Source: Microbotryum silenes-acaulis (Eukaryota > Basidiomycota > Microbotryomycetes > Microbotryales > Microbotryaceae). Taken from it: 64,000 nucleotides of DNA. Position 1 is the first letter of the stretch; each line of letters opens with the position of its first letter. The translations under genes were made by a program, and so were the position numbers. This document shows positions 46,004 to 57,900 of this stretch, in pieces. Where the stretch lies: the NCBI GenBank assembly GCA_003665825.1, contig QPFY01000003.1:1302001-1366000 (forward strand), read 5' to 3'. Below the pieces are notes generated by a model that saw only the letters and a list, made by a program, of their open reading frames with translations, ran no database searches and was not told the DNA's origin.

Positions 46004-48253
46004 ATGAACCGAAACAGCCTGAGCGAGCTATGCGACACTCTGTTGGATTCAATGACCAGCCGGGACCTTGACGCTCCGACTCCGACCACGACCGCTCACG
46101 ACGCCTCTGCTACAGCTCCATTACCCGCTACAGAAGCGGGTGCAGTGACGACGAGGTCACGGCCGAGTCCCATCAGTCCCGTCGCGTCAACGAGCGGCGA
46201 ACATCTGCAGCCATCCGCGTCAGCCGCACCACACGCGTCGACTTCATCCACACCCATGCTCTCCCAGTCTCGATCTAGCTCGATCTCGACGTCAAACGCG
46301 TCCTCTGTCAGTGACGATGCGTCGCATCAAGAATTGAGTCGGTGCTCGCAGTGCAAGCAGAAGCGCACGCTCGACCATTTCCCCGTGCGCTTGACCTCGC
46401 TGCAGCCCTACCTCGTCTGCAAGTCGCACGAGTGGTACTGGACCCAGGAGAAGAGGCTCACCTATTGGGCACCCGAGCATACGATCACCCTCGAGGACGT
46501 GTGTGGCCAACTCGCCGCCGCGATGGACAATCTCGTTCAGAAAGGCGCTCGCGTGGAAGACACCGTCGTGACCGGATCCTGGCTCGTCGATGGCGGAGAA
46601 GATGATCGGGGCGCTTTGGTGAAGCGCATTACGAGTGCAGGGGGATGGGATGTCAAGCCAGTGTAAGTTGAAGATCGCGTCAGCGCACCTTGTCACCATG
46701 GTTTCTGGGCCACCAAGTTTCCCTATCCGTGACCCTCCGCCGAGGAAGAACAGAATCAATTGTCATGATTCAATGCAGAGCTAACGAGATCGAGTCCGCA
46801 TGCTTCCTCAATAACTAGCCATCAACGACGGTCACGAGCGAAAGGACCGAATCCCCCCCCAAAGCCATGGAATTATCTTCTCCAGCAGAGCAAATACCCC
46901 ACCGCGCCGCAGCTCCGACTCGTCCTGACCCATCACGAGTCGTTTCAGAAGTGGGTCATCACCCTGCGTGAGGATGCCCCGCGTCAAGCTGGGCCCTGGG
47001 CAGAAGCCAAACGAAACAAAAAAGAAGCGGCAGCGGCAGCAAGCTCGACTCCTCAAACTGGTGGCGAAGATCACAGCTACGACCTCGAGCGTGAGCTTTC
47101 GCTGATGGATCGCTTGGTCGGGCACTCAGGTGCACCGGGCTACACCGGCGAGGTCGTCGTCAAGAGAGGCCTAGGACGTCCACGAAAGAAGAAGGGTGAC
47201 TTGGAAAATGCTACGCCCGTTCGATCTCGCTCGGCGAGTAGCCAGGTTCGCTCCGAGGAGGATCAGCAAAGGTACGACATGATCAAGACGATCGAAGCGG
47301 CGATCGGTCGTAAGGCAACGGCCGCGGCCATTGGTCGGGATCGCACTTTCGGTGAAGATACATCGATTCAGCATATCGGATCGTCACGCCCACCAAAGCG
47401 ATCGAAATTGCAGACGTCATCGACATCGAAGGCTCATGCTTCCGATATGACGTCGAGTCGACCACCGTGGTCGACACTCATCTCGGCCGCCGGACAGATG
47501 GCGCCGCGTGCCGCCTCTGCCCCTCTGCTGTCCGGTGGACAACCGACAAGAACATCTGGCCCCTCAATGCCTGCTCCCATGTCGTATCCGCATGTTTCAT
47601 CCTCGACCGACCTTTCGTTTCCGAATTTGCTCTACGAGCCTGCGTATTCTACGCCACAACCTCCGCCGCTTCAACCTCCTCATCTCAACCCCAATCACGC
47701 ACCGCAAAACTTGTCTCGTCACCACCCCAACCGTCTCACGTTGGACGAACTCCTCGAATCGCCCTATACGGATCCTCCGATGATCCCTTTGACAAAACGA
47801 GTGTTTCAGGCTCATCCTCTCGTGCGTGCACCTGAACGACCTCGATCCTCAGCGGTACAGGGCAGGGTGCGCTTCGTCGACGACCATGTGCCTTCTAGCG
47901 ATGCCATCGGACTCGATGAGGATGACGAAGACGAGGACTTTGAACAGCCGGATGAGGATGACGAGGATGCTTTCGAGGAGGATAGCTGCGAGGACGACGA
48001 GTCGGGGGATGGAGACGCCGAAGGCCTCGAGGAGGAATTCACTGACGGCGAGTCAGGTGATGATGACGATGATGATGAAGAGGAAGGCGAGGATGAGGAA
48101 GGTGGGGATTGGTTGACGGGCTTCGTTAAGGGTCAGTTGATGCATTCGGGTCAAGGCGCCGGACAGGAAGAGGTGGACGAGTTGGAAGAAGAGGAGATGC
48201 CGAACGAGGCGCATCAATCTGTGGCGGGCTCGGCGACTCCTATCGCAGCTTAA
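46004..48253 (+). CDS. fungal nuclear-type protein with Cys/His knuckle, AT-hook-like motif and acidic tract
   Basis: Function unknown. Exons 46004-46662 and 46819-48253 give 697 residues. The N terminus is Ser/Thr-rich. A compact block then starts with CSQCKQKRTLDHFP and continues LVCKSHEWYW; the CxxC...CxxH spacing suggests one bound zinc. It runs into a structured region spanning the intron (ITLEDVCGQLAAAMDNL; KSLIN-type helices are not present, instead LRLVLTHHESFQKWVITLRE). Next is an AT-hook-like RGLGRPRKKKG, a Pro/Ser-rich stretch, and a strongly acidic tract (about 590-650, DEDDEDEDFEQPDEDDEDAF). The composition suggests a chromatin or transcription role, which is inference only. It lies 309 bp downstream of the syntaxin gene on the same strand. 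Confidence 0.72.
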
Positions 48254-48340
48254 TACACCTGAGCTTTCGGACTATTTGGGTATATGTGTTGTCATATTGC
48301 AATCGTGTTGTTTGAGCTTGTCTGTTGCAGGGATGGTCTC

Positions 48341-50006
48341 TCACCGTCTGACTTGCCCGTCTCCATCCCTGCGCTCCATCTCCGCCTCGATGTCGGCGAT
48401 GACGTTTCTCAGCGCCCCTCGTTCCCAATTGCCTCCCACAAAGCCGGTGTAGAGCATCGTCGCGCCACTAGCTCCCACAGCGGTACCCAAGACGACGAAC
48501 AACCAACTCAGTGCGCCCCTCAGTGGTTGGTAGCTCGCAGCGATCGCGAGAACGGGGACGAAGAACAAGGCGAGCACAAAGAGCTGGAATTGCCTCTTTT
48601 GGTACTCGAGCGCGTATCGATAGGCCATCATGAGGTTCTTGAGCATCGTCGATAGATCCTCGGACGAGATGCTTCCTCCACTACCCTGATTTGAATGAGA
48701 AACATGTTCGGTAGTCGGGGTCTGCGGCTGGAAAGAGAAAGTCGCTGCAAGGCCGAAATGATCCGAGTAAGAAACGCCTAGTCGTGGGACCGGTTCGGTC
48801 AAGACGATTTTGGTCGATTCGACTTGAAGCTTGCTCGAAGCCGTGGGTGGGGATCGGAAGAGGATGTAATCGAGTCGTTTCCCACCTCGGATGCGCGTCT
48901 CGTCGCGTGGATGTCGTTTCGTCAATTTGGCGGCCGAGTAGGTGTTGAGCGGCGAGTCGCACGTGATGCCGTGGACGAGCATTGTTTGGACGGGGGTGAG
49001 GTTACGGTGCGCGATTGACGTGATGGAGGGTGGGGCTTGGTTCGTTAGAGCCCACGCGTCGGACAGCGATGCACCTGATTCGAGGATTCGCATGATGATG
49101 GAGTAGGGTTGCGAGTTGAAGTCGCCCATCTGTAGAGGGGATCGGGCCCTGCTGATCAGGAAATGACCCCGAAAGTGCGAACTTCACTCGTCTGTCTTCG
49201 GACTCACGAGCAAGACGTGCCGACCCCTTTCGAGCTTTTCCTTGACCACTTCGTTCAACTGCCACGCCTGTGCAACCCGATGAGCGCCATCGATGCCATC
49301 CCCTTCGCCTCCAGGTGCGAACATGTGGGTGTTGAGCACGTCGACCAATCTCGTTGAACCGACTTCGGCCCCGAGATCGATCGTACACCCGCAGATGGAC
49401 TTGCCGGCGAAGAAATCTCCGGCGATGAAGTGGAGTGGGTATCCATTGAGAGCGTAGGGTGTAATGAAGGAGGACACGATCGGATGTGCCGATAAAATTG
49501 CCAGCCCCGAGCCGATAGCTCCACTGAACGGAAAGCGGGCTCGTCTCGGTCAGTTTTGCAGCAGCAGCGCGCGTTCTTCATCGGCGGTGACTCGCCTATA
49601 AAAGAAGCGGGCGTAGATCAAGCCTGCTTCTTTTGCCCTGGCGGCGACCACATCGAAGTCGGCCCTGACCCAGATCTCTTGCAGCGCGATGACGTCGTAG
49701 TGCCCTCCCTGACTGGACGACTGGAACGCGAGCGAGTCGCCGGGGGAGGTGCTAGCCGCAAAGGCGCGTTCCTCGTGGTCATCGTCGTTACGTGAAGAAG
49801 ATGAGGAGAGTGGGTTGGAGTGAGTCGCAATCCAGTCGGCGATGGCGAGTAGACGCTCCCTGCGCTTGTCGGCGACGTACTTGAGGCCCCTGTCAAGCGG
49901 GTGAGGTGACGCTTGTGATGAGATGCGGAGATATTGGGTCTTTAGTAGGAGTGACTGACCAGCAATTCAGGGAGAGCACTCGCAGTGGCCTGGGTTGCGC
50001 CGACAT
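48341..50006 (-). CDS. ISC1: inositol phosphosphingolipid phospholipase C / neutral sphingomyelinase
   Basis: Hydrolyses inositol phosphosphingolipids (yeast Isc1) or sphingomyelin to ceramide. Exons 50006-49960, 49889-49596, 49523-49208 and 49129-48341 give 481 residues, matching Isc1. Endonuclease/exonuclease/phosphatase fold motifs are in place: LSLNCWGLKYVADKRRERL at the N terminus, ALQEIW (metal-binding Glu), the SGAIGSGL loop, GDFNSQP (residues 221-227), RLDYILF and the catalytic YSDHFGLAA. Two C-terminal membrane helices (FQLFVLALFFVPVLAIA and ALSWLFVVLGTAVGA) anchor it as in Isc1. Intron 2 (49524-49595) has a GC donor (AG|GCGAGT), the only choice that restores YSGAIG. It shares a 289-bp divergent promoter with the TBC gene. 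Confidence 0.93.
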
Positions 50007-50295
50007 GACGGGGCCCCGTTCCTACTCGCTCGACCTTGGACTGGTTGATGGTGGTGGGGGCCGAGTGAGAGCTGTCCTGCCAGCCAGCTTTCATTTCATT
50101 ACAGCCAGAGCCAAAAGTAACCAGTCGAGTACCAGTCGTCCACGCGCGCGCGCGCCAAACCCCAAATTGGCTCAATGGAATCTAATTGGAATGGGGTGGT
50201 GGTGCTCCAGAGTCTGGCAGTGTCAGATGTGGCAGTGAGGCTCACCCCCCGGCTGCCACTTCCCTTTGGCTTCCCCTCCCGGAAAGATTGCGAAC
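50007..50295. promoter_or_regulatory. divergent ISC1/TBC promoter region
   Basis: 289 bp between two divergent starts. It contains an alternating CG run (CGCGCGCGCG, about 50144-50154) and two TGGCAGTG words near 50215-50238. Confidence 0.45.
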
Positions 50296-52701
50296 ATGGC
50301 CGACTTGGCTGATGACATGTCGTTCGACATCACCGCTGCGCTCGATCAAGTCCAGAGCCGAGTCCAAGCGCGCGACGACGACGACGACCGTTCCGCAGGC
50401 GCTGCGGTTCACTCTGGCGACGCCGGCGCGTTGAGCCACGTCACGAACGCGCAGTTGCCCCAGCTCGACAGCGGGATCCGTGGCGCATCGGAACCAGACC
50501 ACGCTGCACCAGCGTATTCCGAGCAGCCAGATCACCACCAGGACGACCAGGAAGACGCGGACGAACCTGCCTCCCCACCTGACGAGGGCGATCTCTCAAG
50601 GCCGAGCTGGGCCCAAGAACGCTCCCAGAGTCTGACCGGCCACCGCGTCGACGAGGAGGGAGGGGATGAACTCAGGGGCATTACTCTTGCCGCGGAAAGT
50701 CACGGCAAGACTATCCCACACCATGACAACGACGGCGACGACGATATGACGTTCCAAACGATCCGCCTCGACCAGTACACGCTCGCGTCTCCAACACCAG
50801 CCGCGGACGGTCCTTCCGAGATTCCTTCCGTCTCAGGCGCGAGATTAAACACGTCTCCCCCGCTTGCCCCGCTCGCAGCACCCCCATCCGCCACGCCATC
50901 ACCGACACTGAGCGCAAGTGCAGACTCTTCGTTTGCACCCGAAACGACCACAACAGCTGCCACCTCAAAGCAGGATCTTGACGACGAAGAAGAAGAGGTT
51001 CAAGACGAAACCAACGCCGAGTCACAGGCAGAGGCCGAGAGGAGGAACGACTCGTCAAAAGCTTCCTCCACGCCCGCCGACGGAGATAACACTCCCGTCG
51101 ATGCAAATGGTACTCCATCCGATTTGGTAGCCAAAAGGAAAGCATCTCTTTCTGGTCGGCCTATCGCGGTCGCCTTCGATGGCCAACCGGCGGGTACTTC
51201 AACCCCGCCCGTTGCCATCGCGACTTCCCCGACCAAGGCTAAGCGACTGGGCACTCGAGTCCCGACCGCGATCCAAAAAATCATGAGCATGACGCGGCAA
51301 CGCGACCTACCACCCAAAGACAAACTCGAGGAGGAGCGACATCTCAAGCAGCTCGAAGAGATGAGAGCAGCCGCGAAAGAAGCAGAACGAAGACGACAAT
51401 CTCAGCTTCAAGCCGCTGCAATGGCACGAGCGACTCGCATCGCGGCTGCTCATTCCGTTTGGGAGAACCAAGTGCTCCCTAACTGGCGAGCCGTGACGCA
51501 CGAGTCGGCCGAAGGTCGAGAACTGAGGAAGCTGTGGTGGGATGGAACGATGCCTGTGCGTTGGCGTGGTCGATTGTGGAGTCTGTGCATTGGCAACGGG
51601 TTGGCCGTGAGCAGGACTTCGTTCGCTGGGATTTTATCCCAGGCCAGGCGCGGCTTGAACGATGGGACCTTCTTTAAGGAGACGATGGCTGCGCTGGAAG
51701 AAGACGTGCAGGGAACGCTGCGGAACCTCAAGCTGTTCCAACGCGGAGGGGCAATGCACGAGGACCTGATCGATCTGTTGCTCGGCTATGTCGTTTACGC
51801 CAGCAAAGCGACGGGCCAAAAGCCTAGTTATGTGAGTCGCAGACAAGTAAAGATCAGACACACTCAAGGACGGCTCAGCTGAAGCTTCACTTCGGTCTTT
51901 TACTTTTAGCCTCCCGGTCTCGCCTGTCCGGCCGCGATGCTGTACGTGTTGCTCAGGAACCCCAGCCCGTTTGAAACAATGAAAATGACCAGTCCATCCA
52001 TGACCGTATAGCCTCATCAATATGTCTGTCGCCGATGCCTTCATCTCCCTCGTGAACCTCGTCAACAAGAGTTTCCTCAAGAGCTTCTATGGTGATAATC
52101 TCGACGAGGTTCGTCCCCCGAAAGCTATGCTATCTAATATCTGATCCTCCGCCCTGAACGTCCCCTGACACACCGCTTCTACTTCTCGTAGCCGGATGCG
52201 TACTACCGCATTTTCGACACCCTCTTGGCCGACAACATGCCCAAAGTTTACGAGAACTTTTACAAGGAGGTCGTACGACCGTCGCTGTACCTCCACCCGT
52301 GGCTCACGTCCATGTTCGTGCAATTCCTGCCGCTCGACCTGAGCACGCGCTTGTTCGACGTCTTCCTGCTTGAAGGTGACGCGTTCGTCTTCCGAGTCGC
52401 CCTCGTCCTACTACAAATCCTCGAACCTCGGTTATTCAACCCCGTACAGTCCGAGCTCGACGAGGTGTTCCGTGGCAAGGATCGTGGGGCCATTGCCGTC
52501 GTCAGGAGAGAGAGGATCGGGAGCATCCTTTTGGGCGGTGGAGGCGAGACCGAGGAAGAAGTCCGCGATGTGCTTGTTGAGGAGGTGTACACGGAGATGG
52601 GGTGTACGGAGGATCGAGTGTTTGAGCTGCTTGGCCAGCAGGACTGGAAGGAGGAGACGTGGAACAGGCTCGTTGAGCGAGAACTTCCGGAGGCCGATTA
52701 G
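50296..52701 (+). CDS. TBC-domain protein, TBC1D12/14-like, predicted GAP-inactive
   Basis: Rab-binding TBC protein. Exons 50296-51831, 51910-51968, 52012-52108 and 52192-52701 give 733 residues. About 380 acidic, Ser/Pro-rich residues come first, then a basic coiled coil (EERHLKQLEEMRAAAKEAER), then the TBC domain: WWDGTMPVRWRGRLWSLCIG, FQRGGAMHEDLIDLLLGY, LYLHPWLTSMF and LDLSTRLFDVFLLEGD. Both catalytic fingers are changed: the IxxDxxR position reads LEEDVQG (about 468-474, Arg to Gly) and YxQG reads YPPG (about 512-515, Gln to Pro). The second site spans an exon join, but the join is in phase and the following CPAAML aligns well. Family membership is certain; loss of activity is inference. 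Confidence 0.88.
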
Positions 52702-53445
52702 AGTTTTTCCGTTTTCGTGTTCTGAGTACGTCCTTAGTTTCTCAGGAGGTTGTTGTAGAATGAAGCTAGGCAGAGTCCCAATTAATGATGAGTGTTACGC
52801 TAAAGTAAATACGCTGGGAAAGATACGGAGCGTCCGGCTGGGCCACTATGACCTGCGAGGTGCGATGCTGATACAGGGGACAGGCGGGCGGGGCGGCGCC
52901 CAGTGCTATTTCGGGCTTTTTCGGGCACTGATCCTGCTTGCAGTGTCGAAGCGGGCACCCGAGCATTCAGTATCGGAATTTTGCGATACCTAGTAATCGA
53001 CACAGGAGTTATTGACAATTGAATGAGCGACGACTCTCGGTTGAGGTGAGAGTTTCAAGGTACTAGACGTTCTTCGACGGCAATCCCGGGGCCCCGAGGC
53101 AGTCGCGAGCAATGGCTCCCCACGATAGCCGGACGGACTCCGAAAGAAAGGCGGAGAGAAGCTGTGCGAAATTGAGCACCATCGCGCGCTCCTCTCTCTC
53201 TCTCGTACACTACTGCATCTTCACTTGAGTGCGCTTGGTCACTTGAAGAGACGCGTGGAACCTGAAATTATCTTGGTGTACAGTTGAAGCGTCTCCACCC
53301 TCACCTTATACCTACACAAGGCCGCAACCTCGAACGCGTCGCGCTCACAAACTATTTCGGGACGACCGGTTCTGGACGAGGCTTCCCACCGAGTCGCCAG
53401 CCTTCACTCCAAACATCTCGCGGCTAGATTGTCACTGCTATCGAT
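52702..53445. other. intergenic region
   Basis: About 740 bp with no supported gene. A CT-rich run (CTCTCTCTCTC, about 53190-53205) and pyrimidine-rich leader sequence precede the next start codon. Confidence 0.4.
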
Positions 53446-54609
53446 ATGTCGACAGAAGATACCAAGCCGCACAAGACCTACCATTACCTGGCTTACGGAG
53501 TGGATCTGCACCGTGAGTCGTCTCGCCCTGAGCGCAGCGCATGCAGTGGAGAGTGCTCGAGGACCCGTCACGACTTGGAACTCTCGCGGAGAACGTGCTG
53601 ATTCGAGTCTTGGCTCTAGAAGGATGAAGCGCTGACTGATGGGCCCCCTCCAATCATTTTTCGGTTTATTCGCAATTCCAAAGCCAAATTGCTGTCGGCT
53701 CGTCTTGGACCCATCAAGCCTCTATCTTCAACACCTGTGATCGTCCCCTCCGCTTTTCTCGCCTTCGACGTCCAGGGCGTCCCCTTTTCGTCCCCGGCTT
53801 GCACGAATGCCATTGTACAGGGTGTGAATGACATCGGGTGGACCTCCAAGTCATCCAAACCACATACTGTTCGTTCGGACATGACGAACGCGGAGAAGGA
53901 AAAGGATGAAGATTACCGAGAATGGATTTGGAGGCGGTGTTGCCCTGGGCTCGACTGCACCGGCTTGTTGCCCCCGAGATTGGAAGGCGTCGCTTTCGAA
54001 CTGACCGAGGCCGACTTTTGTTCGATCGTCTTGGACTTTTCATCGCCTACCTCTTCTTCATCATCCGGGAATCTCCACAAGGATACGGCTCGGTCCGAAG
54101 CCGCTTGGCCCGCGATCCTGATCGAATGTCAACCTTTCACCCCTGGTGACTCGACAAAGACAGCGGGAACCTTGACGGCCTACATCCCGACCGCTCCCCT
54201 CTCCATCACAAGACGACCGAACCTCCAACCTTCGAACGAATACGTGCGCTTGGTCATCCTAGGTGCGTTTGGGTCGCTCTTGTCGCAACCCTACCTCGGG
54301 CATTTGGTGCTCCTACGACCATACCTCCCTACGGCGACGATCGGCAAACGGATTGGCCGCTTCGTGGTCAACCTCATCATTATCCCTCCCTTCTTGTGCA
54401 TCCACATGCCGCTCTATGCTATGGGCTTCGGGATGAGGACAAGCGCGGTGGCTAGAATGACGGACCGACTCGTCGCGAGATTGGTGATCAAGGCTGAGTC
54501 GGCGCTCAGTTGGTGTACGGGGAACGGGTGGTGGAATGAAAGTGAATTGCAGGGCGAAGCCAAGATCGTCTTGGACGAAAGGGGAGAGGTGGTACCGCAG
54601 TCTTTGTAG
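53446..54609 (+). CDS. gamma-glutamylcyclotransferase-like protein
   Basis: Two exons, 53446-53512 and 53630-54609, give 348 residues. The opening KTYHYLAYGVDL matches the YFAYGSNL substrate loop of the GGCT/AIG2 fold, and KLLSARLGPIKPL and FLAFDVQGVPFSSPACTNAI match the following strands of the large fungal GGCT-like proteins. GVAFELTEADF corresponds to the region just after the catalytic Glu in that fold. The C-terminal part has a hydrophobic segment (FVVNLIIIPPFLCIHMPLY) that may be a membrane helix. The family cleaves gamma-glutamyl peptides in glutathione turnover, but the loop residues here (GVDL for GSNL) are unusual, so activity is open. The acceptor at 53629 (GAAG) is weak but is the only in-phase choice I found. 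Confidence 0.72.
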
Positions 54610-54952
54610 CTCTGGGACTTCACACTGGCCAGTCCGTCTAGACGTTCCGAGGACCGTGAAACTGAAGATGTATTGCGATGTTTGCGTGAGAGAGAAGGAG
54701 AATCGTGGCTACGGCTAGGCTACGAGGAGGCAGCGCTGAAAAGCCACAAAAGGCAAAGGATGGCAAAGCGCTTAGGTCGGTCTAGATACTAAAGTATGAA
54801 CAATAGCGAAAGCAGAAGGCAAAACCAGTGTCTGTAGTGGTCGTAATGGGCAGGATGTCTGAAGGAAGAGGGGCTTGCGCTAACGGCGTAAATAAGTCGT
54901 CGCTTAATATGCATGCCAAGCCGTCATGATCGTGATCGCGGGTGTAGTTGTA
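54610..54952. other. convergent intergenic region
   Basis: 343 bp between two convergent stop codons. It probably holds both polyadenylation regions; nothing else recognised. Confidence 0.4.
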
Positions 54953-57900
54953 TCATTTCCTCTTCCAGAATCCCTTGCCGGCAGCGTTCGACAAAGGCGG
55001 GGGAGTTGAATTCGAATTCAGGCCCTTTTTGGTCAAGACATTTGGCTCGTGCTTCGATTTCGAGCTGGCGTGACCTGGCGAGGGGGGACGGAGTAGTGCT
55101 CGTTCGAACTCGTTGGTACTTGAGCGAGGTTGGGCTGCTCCCGGTGGAAGCACTCGCGAGTTGGGTGATGGCGGCTGACCACCAGTGTAGAGGGATGCAA
55201 GGCAGGGTCGGTTGCCACGGCCGGGCATGGGTCCACCACGCGAGGGTGAGCTAGGACCCGATGGTGAGGAAGGGCCACGGCCCATGGGAGAGCCGGATCG
55301 ACCCCAGTGAGCTTGTTGGGACGCAGGCATCTTTGGTGGCGTGAGCGGCCCACCTGGACGTACTCCAGAGTAGTCGAACTGCTGGTCATGACGTTGTCGA
55401 GGATGCGGCTGGTAAGCGTCGGTCGGGGTGGAAGGCTGTGAGACGCTGCGCTGGCGAGGAAATTCGAGTCGACCGGCATTGTGCACCGCACGCAAAGCGT
55501 TATCGAACTCCTGAGCGCTCGGTTGCCCCCGGCTTTCGACCGCACTCAAGGCTTGACCTGCCGAAGCCGACCTTCCACCGGTGTGAATACTGAGCCCCTC
55601 TCGTTTCCCGACACCGAACCGGTTAAGCGTTCGGTTCTTCATCTTGGTCTCGATCAGTGGCTTGTAGTTGCCCGCTGGCTCGGCAGCTTGTGGCAGCTCT
55701 GGGGCCTGAGGTGGGGGTCGACCGTACATTGTCTCGACCGTGGCGCCAGTCATACGTAATCGATCGATCGCACGCTTGTCCCCATGCCCCGCCGCCTTTC
55801 TAAACCAGTCGATCGCTTCTCGAGCGTCCTTGTACGTACCAATTCCCATCTATGAGGCAATCCAATTCCATCCTCTGGTGTCAGCTCCTTTCCGTCTCGG
55901 AGTTTGTTTCCGCCGATATTCGTTACTCACCTCGGTGAAATACCCTACTGCGTATTCAGCCTTCGCGAGTCCAAAGCCAGCGGCCTTCCGGGCCCAGAGG
56001 TATGCCTCGGTATCCGACTGCGGCAAGACACCCGGCGACCCAACGAGGTACCAAGCAGTCAAAGCAAAGCATGCCTCGGGGTGACCTTGCTGAGCGGCAA
56101 TATCTACGCGACAACAGTGCACGTCACATCAGTCAGGAGGGCGTCTCTCGGAGCTCCGTAATACGCACTGTAGTAATGGATGGACAAGGCGGCGTCTTGA
56201 GGGCATCCCATCTTTCCATACTCGTAGCACTCCCCCAGCTTGTAGGCACTGGGAGCGAACTGAAGTTCAGAGGCGCGAGCCAGCAGTTCTGCGGCGTACT
56301 CCTCGTCCTGCGAGCAGATGTAGGAGATAATAGTGTCAGAATCGTCAGTGTGAGATCACCAGAGAGTACACGGCGTAGTTCTCTGCGCACCTTGAAGATA
56401 ACATTTTCGATCCCTTTCTCGTGCAAAACGGCCAATTCGTGCAAACTCTGCGGTTGTGGCGGGTCGACTTGGTCGGCGAGCTCAGCGGCGCGTTTGAGCC
56501 ACTTGACTCCTTCCCGCGGGCGCCGTGCCAACCCCATCTCGCCATTAAGTTCTGCAATACCTAGTCGGTGCATTGCGCCAGGGTGGTTGAGAACGGCCGC
56601 TCGTCTATGGGACCGAACAGGGGTCATGGACCTCAATTCGTCAGTAGAGGTTCCTCCGCTAGAGGGTTGGATGTGAACTAACCGAAGCAATGTGACGGCT
56701 TTGCTGAAGTCCTTCTTCGTGCCCCAGGCGTTCTCGCAGCACTGTGCTGCTCGAAAGCAGGCATCTGAATGGCCGTGTTTCCCGGCGAGCATGAAAAGGG
56801 GAAAAGCTTTGTCGTAGTCCCTCCGTCCCTGTAAGCAGAATGTAATATATGGTGAGCAACGGTTGTCGGGATTCAAACTTATACTCGAAAAAAGAAGAAG
56901 AAATTACTTTTGCAGTTCCGACACCTTGGGTGTAGCAATCCGCCAAGAAGTATTGGCTCTTGACGTGGCCACGCGTAGCAAGCTTGTTGAGTAACGTCAC
57001 ACTTTCGGCCACGAGCTCCTGTTGCTTCGTCCGAGATGTGAGATCCGTCGCACCGGGAACACCATTCTCTTTGTTGTCCTTTGTCAGCACGTTACTCATC
57101 GCCGCTCCCGGTGAGCTCACCCCGGTCGTGACTGCGCCGCTCGCGTCGCGGAAACCGGACTGCGCGGGAGCCAGTCGATCGGCGCCCGAGATCGCTTCCA
57201 TCTCGGCTACAAACTCCATCGTGAAGGTGCACAGCTCGAACTGGATGTCGGGGTCGTCAGTCTTTTTTGCGTTCGCACGGTACAAGTCGAGCGTCTTTTC
57301 GTGGCTGAGCAATGACGCCATTGAGCCCGGTTGGAGGTGAGATTGATCCGACAGTAGTCGTTGCGAGCTCGGTGATGGTTCGATGATTGAAGCTGCGCCG
57401 CCAAGTCCCGCTTGCAGGTGCAGAGATGCAGCACGAGAAGCCGCATAGGGTGCACTGTAAATCCTTTGTCCGAGCATCATTCCCTGGGCACCAACTTGTG
57501 ACACGACAGCGGGTCCACTCGAGGTCGAGGTCGTGGCGGTTCCGCCGCTGGACCGCAGCTCATGGGACGAGTAGGAGCCCGAACCCGAGTCGCCTCCAGG
57601 TGCGCCGTGCTGCTGGTGGTGGTATCGGGGAACATGGTGTTGAGAACTTGCATAAACCTTCGTCGACGAGGTGTGCGGGATCGGATCGTGAGAAGAGGAG
57701 ATGCCGTTCGCGGGGAGTCCGGCGAGGCCCTGGCTCGGATCGAGATGGCCATCGAGGCCGTAGAACGAGGACCGACGCTCGTCACGGGCATGCCGATCAG
57801 AGCTAGTTGAAGGTCTACCTGAACTAGCCGCTTCGTCTTCTCGATCAGCCAGAGCGCCGTACGAGGACGAGGACGACGATCGCATCTGCGCGGCGGTCCG

